A stretch of DNA of 64,000 nt from Gemmobacter denitrificans (GTDB lineage Bacteria > Pseudomonadota > Alphaproteobacteria > Rhodobacterales > Rhodobacteraceae): assembly GCF_036964905.1 (NCBI RefSeq), contig NZ_JBALHR010000002.1:248001-312000 (forward strand), read 5' to 3'. Each line of letters opens with the position of its first letter. Within the stretch, counting starts at the first letter, position 1. The translations under genes and the position numbers were made by a program. Below the pieces are notes generated by a model. That model saw nothing but the letters and a program-made list of their open reading frames with translations. It was not told the origin of the DNA and ran no database searches. This document shows positions 24,710 to 33,394 of this stretch, piece by piece.

Positions 24710-26264
24710 TTGTGGGCGCATTGGTGTTGCCCCCGACAATCGTGGGCATGACCGAGGCATCTACGACCCGCAGCCCCTCTATCCCGCGCACCCGCAATTC
24801 GGGATCAACCACCGCCCCCATCGCGCAGGTGCCGACCGGGTGATAGATCGTATCCGCCCGCGCGCGGATAAAGCTTTCCCAATCCGCATCGCTCATCCCC
24901 GGATGGTGGCCATCCAGCGCCCCGGCATCATAGCGGCGCAGGGCCGGGGCCTGCAGGATCGCCTGTGCCACCCGCGCGCCCCGGATCATCACCGGCAGAT
25001 CGGCGGGATGGCTCAGGAACCCCGGATCGATCAGCGGTGCGGCGCGCGGATCGGGCGAATGCAGTCCCACACGCCCCCGCGATTGCGGATAGAGCGCGCA
25101 GACATGCAGGCTGTAGCCATAGCCCCAATGCAGGCGGCGGGCATGATCATCGACAATGGCAATGCAGAAATGCAGCTGCAGATCGGGTCGGGGCTGGTCG
25201 GGGCTGGATTTCAGAAAGCCCGCCCCTTCGGCAAAGGGTGTGGTCAGCATCCCGCCGCCCTGCCGGAACCAGCGCAAGCCTTCGGCCAACAACCGGGCCC
25301 CGGCCTTGAACCCGATCCCGAACAGATCGGTGTCGCGGCTCTTGTGCGACAGGATCACATCCAGATGATCCTGCAGGTTCTGCCCGACACCGGGTAGGGC
25401 ATGGCTTACGGCAATCCCCTGCGGCACAAGGTCCTCGGGCCTGCCTATCCCTGACAGTTGCAGGATTTGCGGCGAACCGAAGGCGCCCGCCGACAGGATC
25501 ACCTCGGCCCGGGCCTTGACCGTTTCACTTTGCCCACCGCGCAGGAATTCCAGCCCCACGGCGCGGCGGCCTTGCAGCAGGATGCGCGTGACATGCGCGC
25601 GCGGGATCACATGCAGGTTCGGGCGGTTGGGCAGCACGGGGCGCAGATAGGCGGCATGGGCTGAACAGCGTTCGCCCCGGCGCGGCCCGTCATGGAACTG
25701 GGTCACCTGGTACAGCCCCGCGCCCTCGGTTTCGCCGCGATTGAAATCGGCCCGCTCGGCGATCTGGCATTCGGTGGCGGCCTCGACAAAGGCGCGGCTG
25801 ATCGGGCGCGGGGCGCTCTGGTCGGCCACCTGCAGCGGGCCATCGGCCCCGTGAAAGCCATCCGCGCCGCGCTGATTGGCCTCGGCCCGGCGGAAATAGG
25901 GCAGCACATCCTGCCACCCCCAACCGGTGCAGCCCTGCGCGGCCCAGCCATCGTAATCGCTGGCATGTCCCCGGATATAGAGCATGGCATTGATATTGGA
26001 CGATCCGCCCAGACCCTTGCCGCGGGGCTGATAGCCGCGCCGCCCGTTCAGGCCGGGCTGCGGCACGGTATCGAAGGCCCAGTTGCCAAGTTTGGGGTGC
26101 CCGGGCAACACGGCCACGGTGGCGGCGGGCATCCGGGCCAGAATGCTGTCGCCGCGCCCCCCGGCCTCCAGCAGGCAGATCGTCAGGTTCGGATCCTCGC
26201 TCAACCGGGCGGCCAGCGTGGCCCCTGCCGATCCGCCACCCGCAATCACATAGTCGAAGATCAT
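24663..26264 (-). CDS. GMC family FAD-dependent oxidoreductase
   Basis: A 533-aa flavoprotein alcohol dehydrogenase. The FAD Rossmann motif VIAGGGSAGATLAARLSE is at residues 6-23, PRGKGLGGSSNINAMLYIRG is the first GMC signature, and SAGAFGSPQILQLSGIG the second. The catalytic His sits in YHPVGTCAMG and the Asn in GGNTNAPTIMIAEKAA. It resembles BetA-like choline or other alcohol dehydrogenases, but no betaine genes are near and the substrate is open. It lies 63 bases after the degenerate ABC gene on the same strand, so the two may share a transcript. Confidence 0.9.
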   Translation of the reverse strand: MIFDYVIAGGGSAGATLAARLSEDPNLTICLLEAGGRGDSILARMPAATVAVLPGHPKLGNWAFDTVPQPGLNGRRGYQPRGKGLGGSSNINAMLYIRGHASDYDGWAAQGCTGWGWQDVLPYFRRAEANQRGADGFHGADGPLQVADQSAPRPISRAFVEAATECQIAERADFNRGETEGAGLYQVTQFHDGPRRGERCSAHAAYLRPVLPNRPNLHVIPRAHVTRILLQGRRAVGLEFLRGGQSETVKARAEVILSAGAFGSPQILQLSGIGRPEDLVPQGIAVSHALPGVGQNLQDHLDVILSHKSRDTDLFGIGFKAGARLLAEGLRWFRQGGGMLTTPFAEGAGFLKSSPDQPRPDLQLHFCIAIVDDHARRLHWGYGYSLHVCALYPQSRGRVGLHSPDPRAAPLIDPGFLSHPADLPVMIRGARVAQAILQAPALRRYDAGALDGHHPGMSDADWESFIRARADTIYHPVGTCAMGAVVDPELRVRGIEGLRVVDASVMPTIVGGNTNAPTIMIAEKAADLIRRRA

Positions 26265-26327
26265 GCCCGTCCCCCCGTTTGCGCCAGCCAAGGCCGGGGG
26301 GCGCAGTCTGTAAAGCGGAACGTGGCG

Positions 26328-27392
26328 TCAGTGCAGGCGCCGCCCGCTGCCATCGGCGGCAAAGATCATCAACCGCCCCGGCACCACCTGCAGCGCACAG
26401 CGCTGGCCCGGGCCGGGGGCGGGCTGGTCCAGTGGCAGCGCCAGCAGGATCCGGCTGCCATCGGGCGCCTGCAGATGCAGGTGGCGCAGCCATCCCTGCA
26501 CGCCCTGTTGCACCACCAGATGGCTTTCACCGGCAATCGGCACAAGGTCTTCGGGATGCAGCGCCGCCAGCACCTGTCCGCCCAGGCCGGGCAGGGCTGC
26601 CGAACTGGCCAGATCACGCGCCAGCGCCGGCACCTCGATCAGCCCGAAGGCCGCCACCCGGGCCGGGCAAAGGTTCAACCCCGGGCGCGTGAGATAACGG
26701 GCCACGATCAGTGTTTCAGGATCGCGGAACAGTGTTTCGGGCGGGGCGATCTGGTGCAGCCTGCCTGCCTGCAGCACCGCCATCAGATCGGCGGCCATGG
26801 CCATGGCGCTGCCCGGATCGGCCGTGGCAATCAGCGTGCGCCCCTCTGACTTGGCAAGATGCAGGGTCAGCGCCGCCAGATCGGCGGCTTCGGCCTCGGG
26901 CAATTCGGGCGGCAGATCGGGCACCAGCAGCCCGGACGGATCGCGCAACAGCGCCCTGCCAAGGGCCGCGCGCAGCCGTTGCGGGCGTGAAAGCGTGGCG
27001 GGATCGCGTGCCAATTGATCGGCCAGCCCCAATTTCCCGGCGATGGCCACACTGCGCCGCTCTGCCTCGGCGCCGGGCAGGTTCAGCGGGCGCAGGGCAA
27101 AGCCGAACAGCGCCTGCAGGCTGCGATGGGGCGCAAAGGCCCCGGTCCAGAATATCTTGGCCAGCCCGCGCCGATCCGGGGGCAGGGTGGTGATGTCCTG
27201 CCCCTCCAGCCGGATCACGCCCGTACTTGGGCGGTCCAGCCCGGCAATCAGGCGCAGAAGGGCGCCGCGCCCCGATCCTGGTGGACCGGTCAGCACCAGC
27301 ACTGTGCCCGCCGGAACGGCAAAGCTGATATCCTGCAGGGCCTGCACCGCGCCAAAGCGCTTGCCGATCCGATCCAGCCCCAACCCAGCCAT
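26328..27392 (-). CDS. ABC-transporter ATPase homologue with all catalytic motifs degenerate
   Basis: A 354-aa protein with the length and layout of MalK/UgpC-type ATPases, including a C-terminal TOBE-like region. The key residues are gone. Walker A reads GPPGSGRG (Lys to Arg42, Ser/Thr to Gly43); the Q-loop Gln is Trp82; the signature is LSRPQ instead of LSGGQ; the Walker B DE is Pro158-Asp159; and the H-loop His is Ala191 (TADPG). It is therefore unlikely to hydrolyse ATP, although the frame is intact over 1 kb. ATG 27392 is preferred over GTG 27398 on RBS spacing. No complete transporter lies nearby. Confidence 0.8.
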   Translation of the reverse strand: MAGLGLDRIGKRFGAVQALQDISFAVPAGTVLVLTGPPGSGRGALLRLIAGLDRPSTGVIRLEGQDITTLPPDRRGLAKIFWTGAFAPHRSLQALFGFALRPLNLPGAEAERRSVAIAGKLGLADQLARDPATLSRPQRLRAALGRALLRDPSGLLVPDLPPELPEAEAADLAALTLHLAKSEGRTLIATADPGSAMAMAADLMAVLQAGRLHQIAPPETLFRDPETLIVARYLTRPGLNLCPARVAAFGLIEVPALARDLASSAALPGLGGQVLAALHPEDLVPIAGESHLVVQQGVQGWLRHLHLQAPDGSRILLALPLDQPAPGPGQRCALQVVPGRLMIFAADGSGRRLH

Positions 27393-27646
27393 CCGCACTC
27401 CCCCCTGCGTCTCGACCCATGGCGATCATAGGCGGGATGCGGGGGGAAGGGAAAGGGCAGGCGGGGGCAATGCGCCGCAATCACGACGGGCGATCCCCTT
27501 GGGGTTTGCCGGGTGGCATCTGTGCCGCACAATCCGGTCGCGTTCACCGCCCCTGCCGGACGAGGCACCGAACAACCCGCATGTGACACCAGGTGGTTGA
27601 CCTTGTCCGTCCGTCGCAGGAAGGTGCGGCAAGGGTGAGGGCGGGG
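27393..27646. other. Divergent intergenic region between ATPase-like and permease-like genes
   Basis: About 250 bases without a credible gene. It should hold both promoters; no clear palindrome or terminator was recognised. Confidence 0.4.
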
Positions 27647-28240
27647 ATGCGACAGATCACGGCAGGCGAGTTGGTGCTGGCGGCGGCAATCGGGCTTTGG
27701 GCCTATGTGCTGCATTGGGCCGGTGGCCAGGGGCTGGCCCCGGCCATGGCGCTGGCCGTGGTGGGCATGGCCGTTGTGGGGGTGATGGGGCTGGGCTCCT
27801 GGACCGGATGGCGGCGCTTCGGGGCAGGGGTGCCGACCGGGCCGCTTGTGCTGGGGGCTTTGGTCGGGCCGCTGCATCTGATGCTGCCGCCCGTGTTCGG
27901 GATCGGCCTTGCCGGTCATCCGGCGGCACTGGCGCTGGTGCATGGCCTGTCCCTGACCGCCCTGTCGGTGCTGGTGTTGCGCATGGCTCTGCGCCCCTTG
28001 CCCGAAGACCTGTTCGATGCGGCGCGGATGGAAGGCCAAAGCGATGCCAATGTGGCGCTGCATCTTGTGCTGCAGCTGATCTGGCCCGCACCTCTGGCGC
28101 TGGTGATCTGGGGGGGATCGCTGGTCTGGGCCGAAGCGACCGGTCCGACGCAGATGGGGCCACTGCTGCTGTCAGCCGCGCTGGTAACAGCCTTGGCCCT
28201 GCTCGCGCTGAAACGCGCACAGCGGCGGTTGGAGCCGTAG
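27647..28240 (+). CDS. Short MalG-like ABC permease, possibly degenerate
   Basis: A 197-aa protein with about five membrane helices. Residues near 125-160 hold a permease EAA-type loop, LPEDLFDAARMEGQSDANV, equivalent to the EAAxxDGA cytoplasmic loop that docks the ATPase. MalG-type permeases are usually 270-300 aa with six helices, so the N-terminal part is shortened. The start at ATG 27647 follows GAGGGCGGGG. It is divergent from the ATPase-like gene; no binding protein or second permease is present. It may be a remnant or a repurposed pair. Confidence 0.65.
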   Translation: MRQITAGELVLAAAIGLWAYVLHWAGGQGLAPAMALAVVGMAVVGVMGLGSWTGWRRFGAGVPTGPLVLGALVGPLHLMLPPVFGIGLAGHPAALALVHGLSLTALSVLVLRMALRPLPEDLFDAARMEGQSDANVALHLVLQLIWPAPLALVIWGGSLVWAEATGPTQMGPLLLSAALVTALALLALKRAQRRLEP

Positions 28241-28277
28241 GTCCGGGCAGCCATGCCACCCGGACCCACGCAAAGCA

Positions 28278-29939
28278 TCAACCAAAGAAGAAGTCCGACG
28301 CCTCTAGCGCAGTGGCACTGACCGACAGAAGGATCGAATCTGCCCCCAACACGATCCGCGCGCCGCTGCCATCGGCCAAGATCTCCAGATCGTCAAAGTC
28401 GGAAATGCCTGCCCGGTCGATGCGGATCACATCTTCGCCCTGCGTGAAATCCGTGATCGTGTCGTGCCCTGACCCTGTTTCGAACAGGAAGGTATCGGCC
28501 CCGCTGCCACCCGACATCCGGTCGCTGCCATCGCCGCCATCGATCAGATCGGAACCCGCGCCGCCCTGCAACGTATCGCGGCCTTCGCCACCCGTAAGCG
28601 TATCGGCCCCGCCAAGGCCCGACAGACGGTCATGCCCCGATCCGCCGATCAGCCAGTTTGCAACCTTGCTGCCGGTGATCCGGTCGTTCTGCGCGCTGCC
28701 TTCGGCATTTTCGATGCTGATCAGCGTATCGCGGCCATGGCCCGTCTGCTGTGCCTTGCGTGTGGCGAGCGATACGGTCACTGCATTTGACGGATCAAAG
28801 ACAACGGTGTCGCGACCGCTGCCACCATCCAGCGTGTCATTGCCGCTGCCGCCTTCCAGCCGGTCGGCATCCGCGCCGCCCACAAGCCGGTCATGGCCCG
28901 CATCCCCCAGAAGGTGATCATTGCCGGAATAGCCATGGATGCGATCATTCCCGCCGCCGCCGGCCAGAAAATCGCCGGGTTCCTCATCGTCACCGAATGA
29001 GGGTGCGCCAAGGATCAGTTCATCTGCCCCTGTGCCCTCTGCCCAGCTTTCGCCGACGATGATGCGATCCTGCGAAATCAGCTTGCCATCCAGCCGGATG
29101 CTCTCGATTTCGGTCGAGGCAGCATCGGTCAACGGGCCTTCCACCCGGAACAACTCTGCCCCGCCCGGGCCCGTCATCACCATCCGGTCAAGATCCAGCC
29201 CGGCAATGGCATCCAGGTCAAAGGCAGTGTCACCCTCAAGCATCGGGGCAAGCGCATAGGCCACTGCGGCCATCTGGCCGAAATCGGTGGGGAAACGTCC
29301 TTCAAGCCGCAGGGCAAAGGGGCCGACACCCAGACGGAGCCCGGTTTCGGTGACGGCGATCTCCATCAAGGTGTTGATCCCGTTCGACAGGCTGATGCCG
29401 GTAATGCCGAAGTCACCAAGTGCGGAAAAGAGCGCGTTGCGTTCGCTGCGCGTCATGTCCTCCAGCCCGCCGAGTCCGTCTTCGCCCAGCAATCCGACCA
29501 GTTCGAACAGTTGATCGAAGTTCTCGGGCAGGCTGCCGGTCACGCGCAGGCTGTCGCCGCCGCTTTGCACCGTGTAACCCGATGCGTCAAAAAGGATCTC
29601 GGCGATCTTGGTGCTGCCCCGGCGCAGCGTCAGCGCGTCAAACGATCCGCTGGCGATACCGGAATCGATGGCATCGACCAGATCGTCGATCGAAGACACC
29701 GGATCAAAGCCCGACCCGGTCAGCGCCAGTTTCCAGGTCTGGCTGGCCTTGAAGGTCAGTTCCAGCCCGGTCGCGCTCAGCCGGGTCACACGCGGTTCAA
29801 CCCTGTCCAGCACTGAGCCGAAACTGTCGAGCGCGCCAGCATAGGTTTCGCGGGTTTCCCATGCCGGGTCATCCTCGCTGTCACGCAGAAATTCGCCGAT
29901 TGTTTCAATGAATTCAGAATTGATGTTCAACCGTACCAT
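28278..29939 (-). CDS. RTX-repeat calcium-binding protein, probable type I secretion substrate
   Basis: A 553-aa acidic protein. The first 330 or so residues form an unclassified region with no signal peptide. Roughly ten GGxGxDxLx nonapeptide repeats follow in two blocks (for example GGSGNDTLD, GGEGRDTLQ, GGDGSDRMS). The C-terminus has the serralysin-like ETGSGHDTITDFTQGEDVIRI segment typical of type I secreted proteins. Calcium should fold the repeats outside the cell. No HlyB/HlyD genes are in the window. It is divergent from the lipoprotein gene with an 83-base gap. Confidence 0.88.
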   Translation of the reverse strand: MVRLNINSEFIETIGEFLRDSEDDPAWETRETYAGALDSFGSVLDRVEPRVTRLSATGLELTFKASQTWKLALTGSGFDPVSSIDDLVDAIDSGIASGSFDALTLRRGSTKIAEILFDASGYTVQSGGDSLRVTGSLPENFDQLFELVGLLGEDGLGGLEDMTRSERNALFSALGDFGITGISLSNGINTLMEIAVTETGLRLGVGPFALRLEGRFPTDFGQMAAVAYALAPMLEGDTAFDLDAIAGLDLDRMVMTGPGGAELFRVEGPLTDAASTEIESIRLDGKLISQDRIIVGESWAEGTGADELILGAPSFGDDEEPGDFLAGGGGNDRIHGYSGNDHLLGDAGHDRLVGGADADRLEGGSGNDTLDGGSGRDTVVFDPSNAVTVSLATRKAQQTGHGRDTLISIENAEGSAQNDRITGSKVANWLIGGSGHDRLSGLGGADTLTGGEGRDTLQGGAGSDLIDGGDGSDRMSGGSGADTFLFETGSGHDTITDFTQGEDVIRIDRAGISDFDDLEILADGSGARIVLGADSILLSVSATALEASDFFFG

Positions 29940-30022
29940 CACAGCATCCTTGGAACTGCCGACACCTGCTGTGCCGATATCCGAGGCTTGCCCGCATCCT
30001 GCCGTTGAGGCAAGGGGGTAAA

Positions 30023-30760
30023 ATGCGCGTGACAATCATCAGCCGATCTATCGCCTCGTGGCCGGTCTGGGCCGCCGCCATTCTGTGTGCCGTGCTGGCC
30101 GGTTGTGCGGGCTGCACCGATTGCCAGGCCGATCTGGTGCTTGGGCAGGATCGGCAGGGTCTGGCAGAGCCTGCCCTTCAGGCAACGGCGCGGCAGTTTC
30201 TGGACGGTACTGCCGAAAGGCCAGGGGCAGCCCGGGCACGGCCCCGGCTTGTGATCGATCCCGATGTGCTGGGGCCAGACAGCACCACCCCGCATCGGCA
30301 GGATCGTGACCGGTTGCTGGGGCTGCGGTTGCGCCGCGATCTGCCCTTGGGCGCGGCTTTTGCCGTGGAAACCGGGGTGATGCTGGCCGCAGGCGACAGC
30401 CGCCACGTCTTGCCGCAGGGCATGGGAATTCTGACCGACCCGACCACGATCCACCAGCGCAGCCTGACCGTGACGCCGGAAATCGCGCTGGTACACCGTG
30501 GCCAGGCCGGGCCGTTTTCCACCCGGCTGAGCCTCGGGCTGGGCCAACAGACCGGGCTGGTCTGGACCGAAGTGCGATCCGACCTGCTGGATGTGAACAA
30601 CCGCGCCACGTTGCACCGCCCCTTTCTGCGACTGGGCAGTGCCATGACCGACCGGTCGGGCCGGGTCACCCTGTCGGCCGAGGCGCGCGGCTATGAAGGG
30701 CGGCAGGTGGAAATGACGGTCGAGACGCGCTGGCTTCTGGGCGGGCAAGCCTTGCCCTGA
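30023..30760 (+). CDS. Putative lipoprotein, function unknown
   Basis: A 245-aa protein. The N-terminus has a hydrophobic WPVWAAAILCAVLAGC with a lipobox (LAGC), and three further Cys follow at once (AGCTDCQ). The rest is rich in alternating hydrophobic and Arg/Thr residues (LLGLRLRRDLPLGAAFAVE, RLSLGLGQQTGLVW, VTLSAEARGYEGRQVEMTVE), suggesting beta strands such as an outer-membrane barrel or sandwich. AAGGGGG precedes the ATG at 30023. It is divergent from the RTX protein and 49 bases before selO. I do not recognise the family. Confidence 0.65.
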   Translation: MRVTIISRSIASWPVWAAAILCAVLAGCAGCTDCQADLVLGQDRQGLAEPALQATARQFLDGTAERPGAARARPRLVIDPDVLGPDSTTPHRQDRDRLLGLRLRRDLPLGAAFAVETGVMLAAGDSRHVLPQGMGILTDPTTIHQRSLTVTPEIALVHRGQAGPFSTRLSLGLGQQTGLVWTEVRSDLLDVNNRATLHRPFLRLGSAMTDRSGRVTLSAEARGYEGRQVEMTVETRWLLGGQALP

Positions 30761-30809
30761 TCGCCGCTGCGCCGCATATGAAAGGGGCGTGGGCAGGAAA
30801 GGGCGAAAG

Positions 30810-32270
30810 ATGGGCGATCTGGCAAGGGCGGGCTTCCGCTTTGACAACAGCTATCGGCGCGACCTGCCGGGCGCATGGCTGGATCAGGCCCCACGCCGAG
30901 TGCCTGCGCCGCGCCTTCTGGCCTTCAACCGGGCTTTGGCCACCGATCTTGGGCTTGACCCTGACCTGCTGGAGCCTGACGCCGCCGAGGTATTTTCGGG
31001 CAATCGCCTGCCCCCGGGGGCCGAGCCGCTGGCACAGGCCTATGCCGGGCATCAGTTCGGCGGCTTTTCCCCGCAACTGGGCGACGGGCGGGCACTGCTT
31101 CTGGGCGAACAGATCGATCCGCAGGGGCAGCGTCGTGACATTGCGCTGAAAGGGTCGGGCCCGACCCCGTTTTCGCGGGGCGGCGACGGGTTCGCCGCAG
31201 TGGGGCCCGTCCTGCGGGAATATCTGATGGGCGAGGCCATGGCCGCGCTGGGCGTGCCGACCAGTCGCGCTTTGGCCGCCGTGGCGACGGGGGCGCAGGT
31301 GGCGCGCGAACGCGCCTTGCCGGGGGCCGTGCTGACCCGGGTTGCGGCCAGCCATATCCGCATCGGCACGTTTCAGTTCTTTGCCGCGCGGCGACAGACC
31401 GACCTTCTGCGCAAACTGGCCGATCACGCCATTGCCCGCCATCATCCCGCTGCCGCGCAGGCCGACAATCCTTATCTCGCGCTGTTCGAGGCGGTGCGTG
31501 GCGCGCAGGTGCGGCTGGTGGCGCAATGGATGGGGCTGGGCTTCATCCATGGGGTGATGAACACCGACAACATGACGATTTCGGGCGAAACCATCGATTA
31601 CGGCCCCTGCGCCTTCATGGAGGCCTATGCCCCCGGCACGGTGTTTTCGTCCATCGACCGGGGCGGCCGCTATGCCTATGCCAATCAGCCGCTGATCCTG
31701 GGCTGGAACCTGGCGCGTCTGGCCGAAACCCTGCTGCCCTTGTTTGATGACGATGCCGACCGGGCGGTGGATCTGGCCAATGAACGGCTGGAGGCGGTGG
31801 AGCCGCTGTTCCACGACGCCTGGCTGGAGGTGATGCGCGCCAAGCTGGGCCTGACGGGGCAGGATGCCGGAGATCGCGCCCTGGCCGAAGGGTTCCTGCA
31901 GGCGCTGGAAGGCACCGACTGGACGCAAGGCTTCCGCGCGCTGGCGGATGCCGCCGAAGGGGGCGGGCCGGGGCTGGTCTTTGAACGCGGGGCGCTGCTG
32001 GCCGATTGGCTGGGGCGTTGGCGGGTTCGGCTGGGGGGCAATGCCGCCATGGCCGCACAGGCGATCCGGGCCACGAACCCGATCTACATTCCCCGCAACC
32101 AGCGGGTCGAAGAGGCGTTGACCGCCGCCGAAGAGGGTGACATCGCCCCCTTCCAGAAGCTGCTGGCCGTGCTGGCCGACCCCTTCACCAACCGCCCGGG
32201 GCAAGAGGCCTTTGCCCTGCCGGCCCCGCAGGCCTTCATGTCGGGCTTCCGCACCTTTTGCGGCACCTGA
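30810..32270 (+). CDS. selO: SelO (YdiU) pseudokinase-type protein AMPylase
   Basis: A 486-aa member of the UPF0061/SelO family, which transfers AMP from ATP to Ser/Thr/Tyr of redox proteins. Conserved blocks include AYAGHQFGGFSPQLGDGRA, LKGSGPTPFSRGGDG, REYLMGEAMAALGVPT and the active-site region HGVMNTDNMTISGETIDYGP, with the flipped-ATP kinase Asn and Asp residues. Many homologues end in a Sec or Cys near the C-terminus; here the ending is TFCGT, so a Cys is present. Length is normal. Confidence 0.94.
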   Translation: MGDLARAGFRFDNSYRRDLPGAWLDQAPRRVPAPRLLAFNRALATDLGLDPDLLEPDAAEVFSGNRLPPGAEPLAQAYAGHQFGGFSPQLGDGRALLLGEQIDPQGQRRDIALKGSGPTPFSRGGDGFAAVGPVLREYLMGEAMAALGVPTSRALAAVATGAQVARERALPGAVLTRVAASHIRIGTFQFFAARRQTDLLRKLADHAIARHHPAAAQADNPYLALFEAVRGAQVRLVAQWMGLGFIHGVMNTDNMTISGETIDYGPCAFMEAYAPGTVFSSIDRGGRYAYANQPLILGWNLARLAETLLPLFDDDADRAVDLANERLEAVEPLFHDAWLEVMRAKLGLTGQDAGDRALAEGFLQALEGTDWTQGFRALADAAEGGGPGLVFERGALLADWLGRWRVRLGGNAAMAAQAIRATNPIYIPRNQRVEEALTAAEEGDIAPFQKLLAVLADPFTNRPGQEAFALPAPQAFMSGFRTFCGT

Positions 32271-32300
32271 CCCGGGTCACGCGGGCCTGCCTGCGGATGC

Positions 32301-32329
32301 TTGACAGATGGGCCGCAATCCCGGATAAG
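32301..32329 (+). promoter_or_regulatory. Candidate sigma-70 promoter of rplU-rpmA
   Basis: TTGACA at 32301-32306, a 17-base spacer, and GATAAG at 32324-32329, followed by a leader of about 150 bases before rplU. It is the best consensus match noticed in the window. Confidence 0.7.
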
Positions 32330-32485
32330 CGCGCATCCCGGAAGCTCGACCGAGTCTCCCGGGGTTTTTCATTTGCAATCGTCCCGGCAACGGGGCGCGC
32401 TGTTCGAAGGCGGGGCAACCCCAGAACGCCGGACCGGGCAACCGGAATGGGGCCGAAGGACGCGGAAACCTGGAAGGAAAGACCC

Positions 32486-32881
32486 ATGTTCGCGGTCCTC
32501 AAAACCGGCGGCAAACAGTACAAGGTGCAGGCGGGTGACGTTCTGCGCGTTGAAAAACTGGCCGCAAATGCTGGCGACAAAGTCCAGTTCAACGAAATCC
32601 TGATGGTGGGTGGCGACACCGTGACCGTTGGCGCCCCGACCGTGGCCGGCGCTGCCGTTCAGGCCGAAGTGATTGCCCAGATCAAGGGCGAAAAGGTCAT
32701 CCACTACGTCAAGCGCCGCCGCAAGCACAGCTCGCAGCGCACCAAGGGCCACCGCCAGCACCTGACGCTGCTGCGCGTGACCGAAGTGCTGGCCTCGGGC
32801 GCGGAAGCCTCGGGCGTCATGGCGGCAACCGGCACGGCTGATGCCCGCCGCGTGGCCCACGAAGCCCCCGCTGCGAAATAA
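32486..32881 (+). CDS. rplU: 50S ribosomal protein L21
   Basis: A 131-aa protein. The first 103 residues match L21 (MFAVLKTGGKQYKVQAGDVLRVEKL, KRRRKHSSQRTKGHRQ). A 25-residue Ala/Gly-rich tail (ASGAEASGVMAATGTADARRVAHEAPAAK in two parts) extends past the usual L21 end, as in several alphaproteobacteria. GGAAGGA precedes the ATG at 32486. rpmA follows after 13 bases. Confidence 0.97.
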   Translation: MFAVLKTGGKQYKVQAGDVLRVEKLAANAGDKVQFNEILMVGGDTVTVGAPTVAGAAVQAEVIAQIKGEKVIHYVKRRRKHSSQRTKGHRQHLTLLRVTEVLASGAEASGVMAATGTADARRVAHEAPAAK

Positions 32882-32894
32882 GGAGTAACACCCC

Positions 32895-33164
32895 ATGGCA
32901 CAGAAAAAAGCAGGCGGTTCGTCCCGCAACGGCCGCGACTCGGCTGGTCGTCGTCTTGGTGTGAAGCTCTTTGGTGGCCAGGCCGCCATCCCGGGCAATA
33001 TCATCGTGCGCCAGCGCGGGACCAAGTGGTTCCCGGGTGAAGGCGTCGGCATGGGCACCGATCACACGATCTTCGCCACCGCCGAAGGCCGCGTCACCTT
33101 CAAGAAGGGCCTCAAGGGCCGCACTTTCATTTCGGTCCTCCCGGTTGCGGAGGCGGCCGAGTAA
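32895..33164 (+). CDS. rpmA: 50S ribosomal protein L27
   Basis: An 89-aa protein with the L27 N-terminus MAQKKAGGSSRNGRDSAGRR that reaches the peptidyl-transferase centre, then LGVKLFGGQ and the conserved RQRGTKWFPGEGVGMG. AAGGAG lies directly upstream. Cotranscribed with rplU; an intrinsic terminator follows. Confidence 0.98.
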   Translation: MAQKKAGGSSRNGRDSAGRRLGVKLFGGQAAIPGNIIVRQRGTKWFPGEGVGMGTDHTIFATAEGRVTFKKGLKGRTFISVLPVAEAAE

Positions 33165-33194
33165 GCCGAACCGTTACAAGGTGATTGTAACAAG

Positions 33195-33221
33195 GGGGTC
33201 GGCCGAAAGGCCGGCCCCTTT
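33195..33221 (+). terminator. Intrinsic terminator after rpmA
   Basis: A 10-bp stem GGGGTCGGCC/GGCCGGCCCC (one T-G wobble) with a GAAA tetraloop followed by TTTCCTC. It divides the ribosomal genes from the GNAT-obgE-proBA block. Confidence 0.85.
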
Positions 33222-33394
33222 CCTCATTTTCGCCGCCATCCTGCGGCAGCATGGGGATGAAATTCGCGCGAGGCGGGTGGTGCCGCTCTTGCGTCAGGTG
33301 CCGCAGCGAACCACGTTGCGGGGAGGGGTGAACAGAGACTTCGTGCAAGAGGGCTGCAATTGCGGCCCGTCATGCGCTTCGATGGAGGGAAGCG

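Noticed and set aside
28278..29939. RTX repeats as a tandem DNA repeat or CRISPR-like array
   Set aside because: The periodicity is in the protein (nine-residue GGxGxD units) with diverged DNA; no identical repeats with unique spacers are present.
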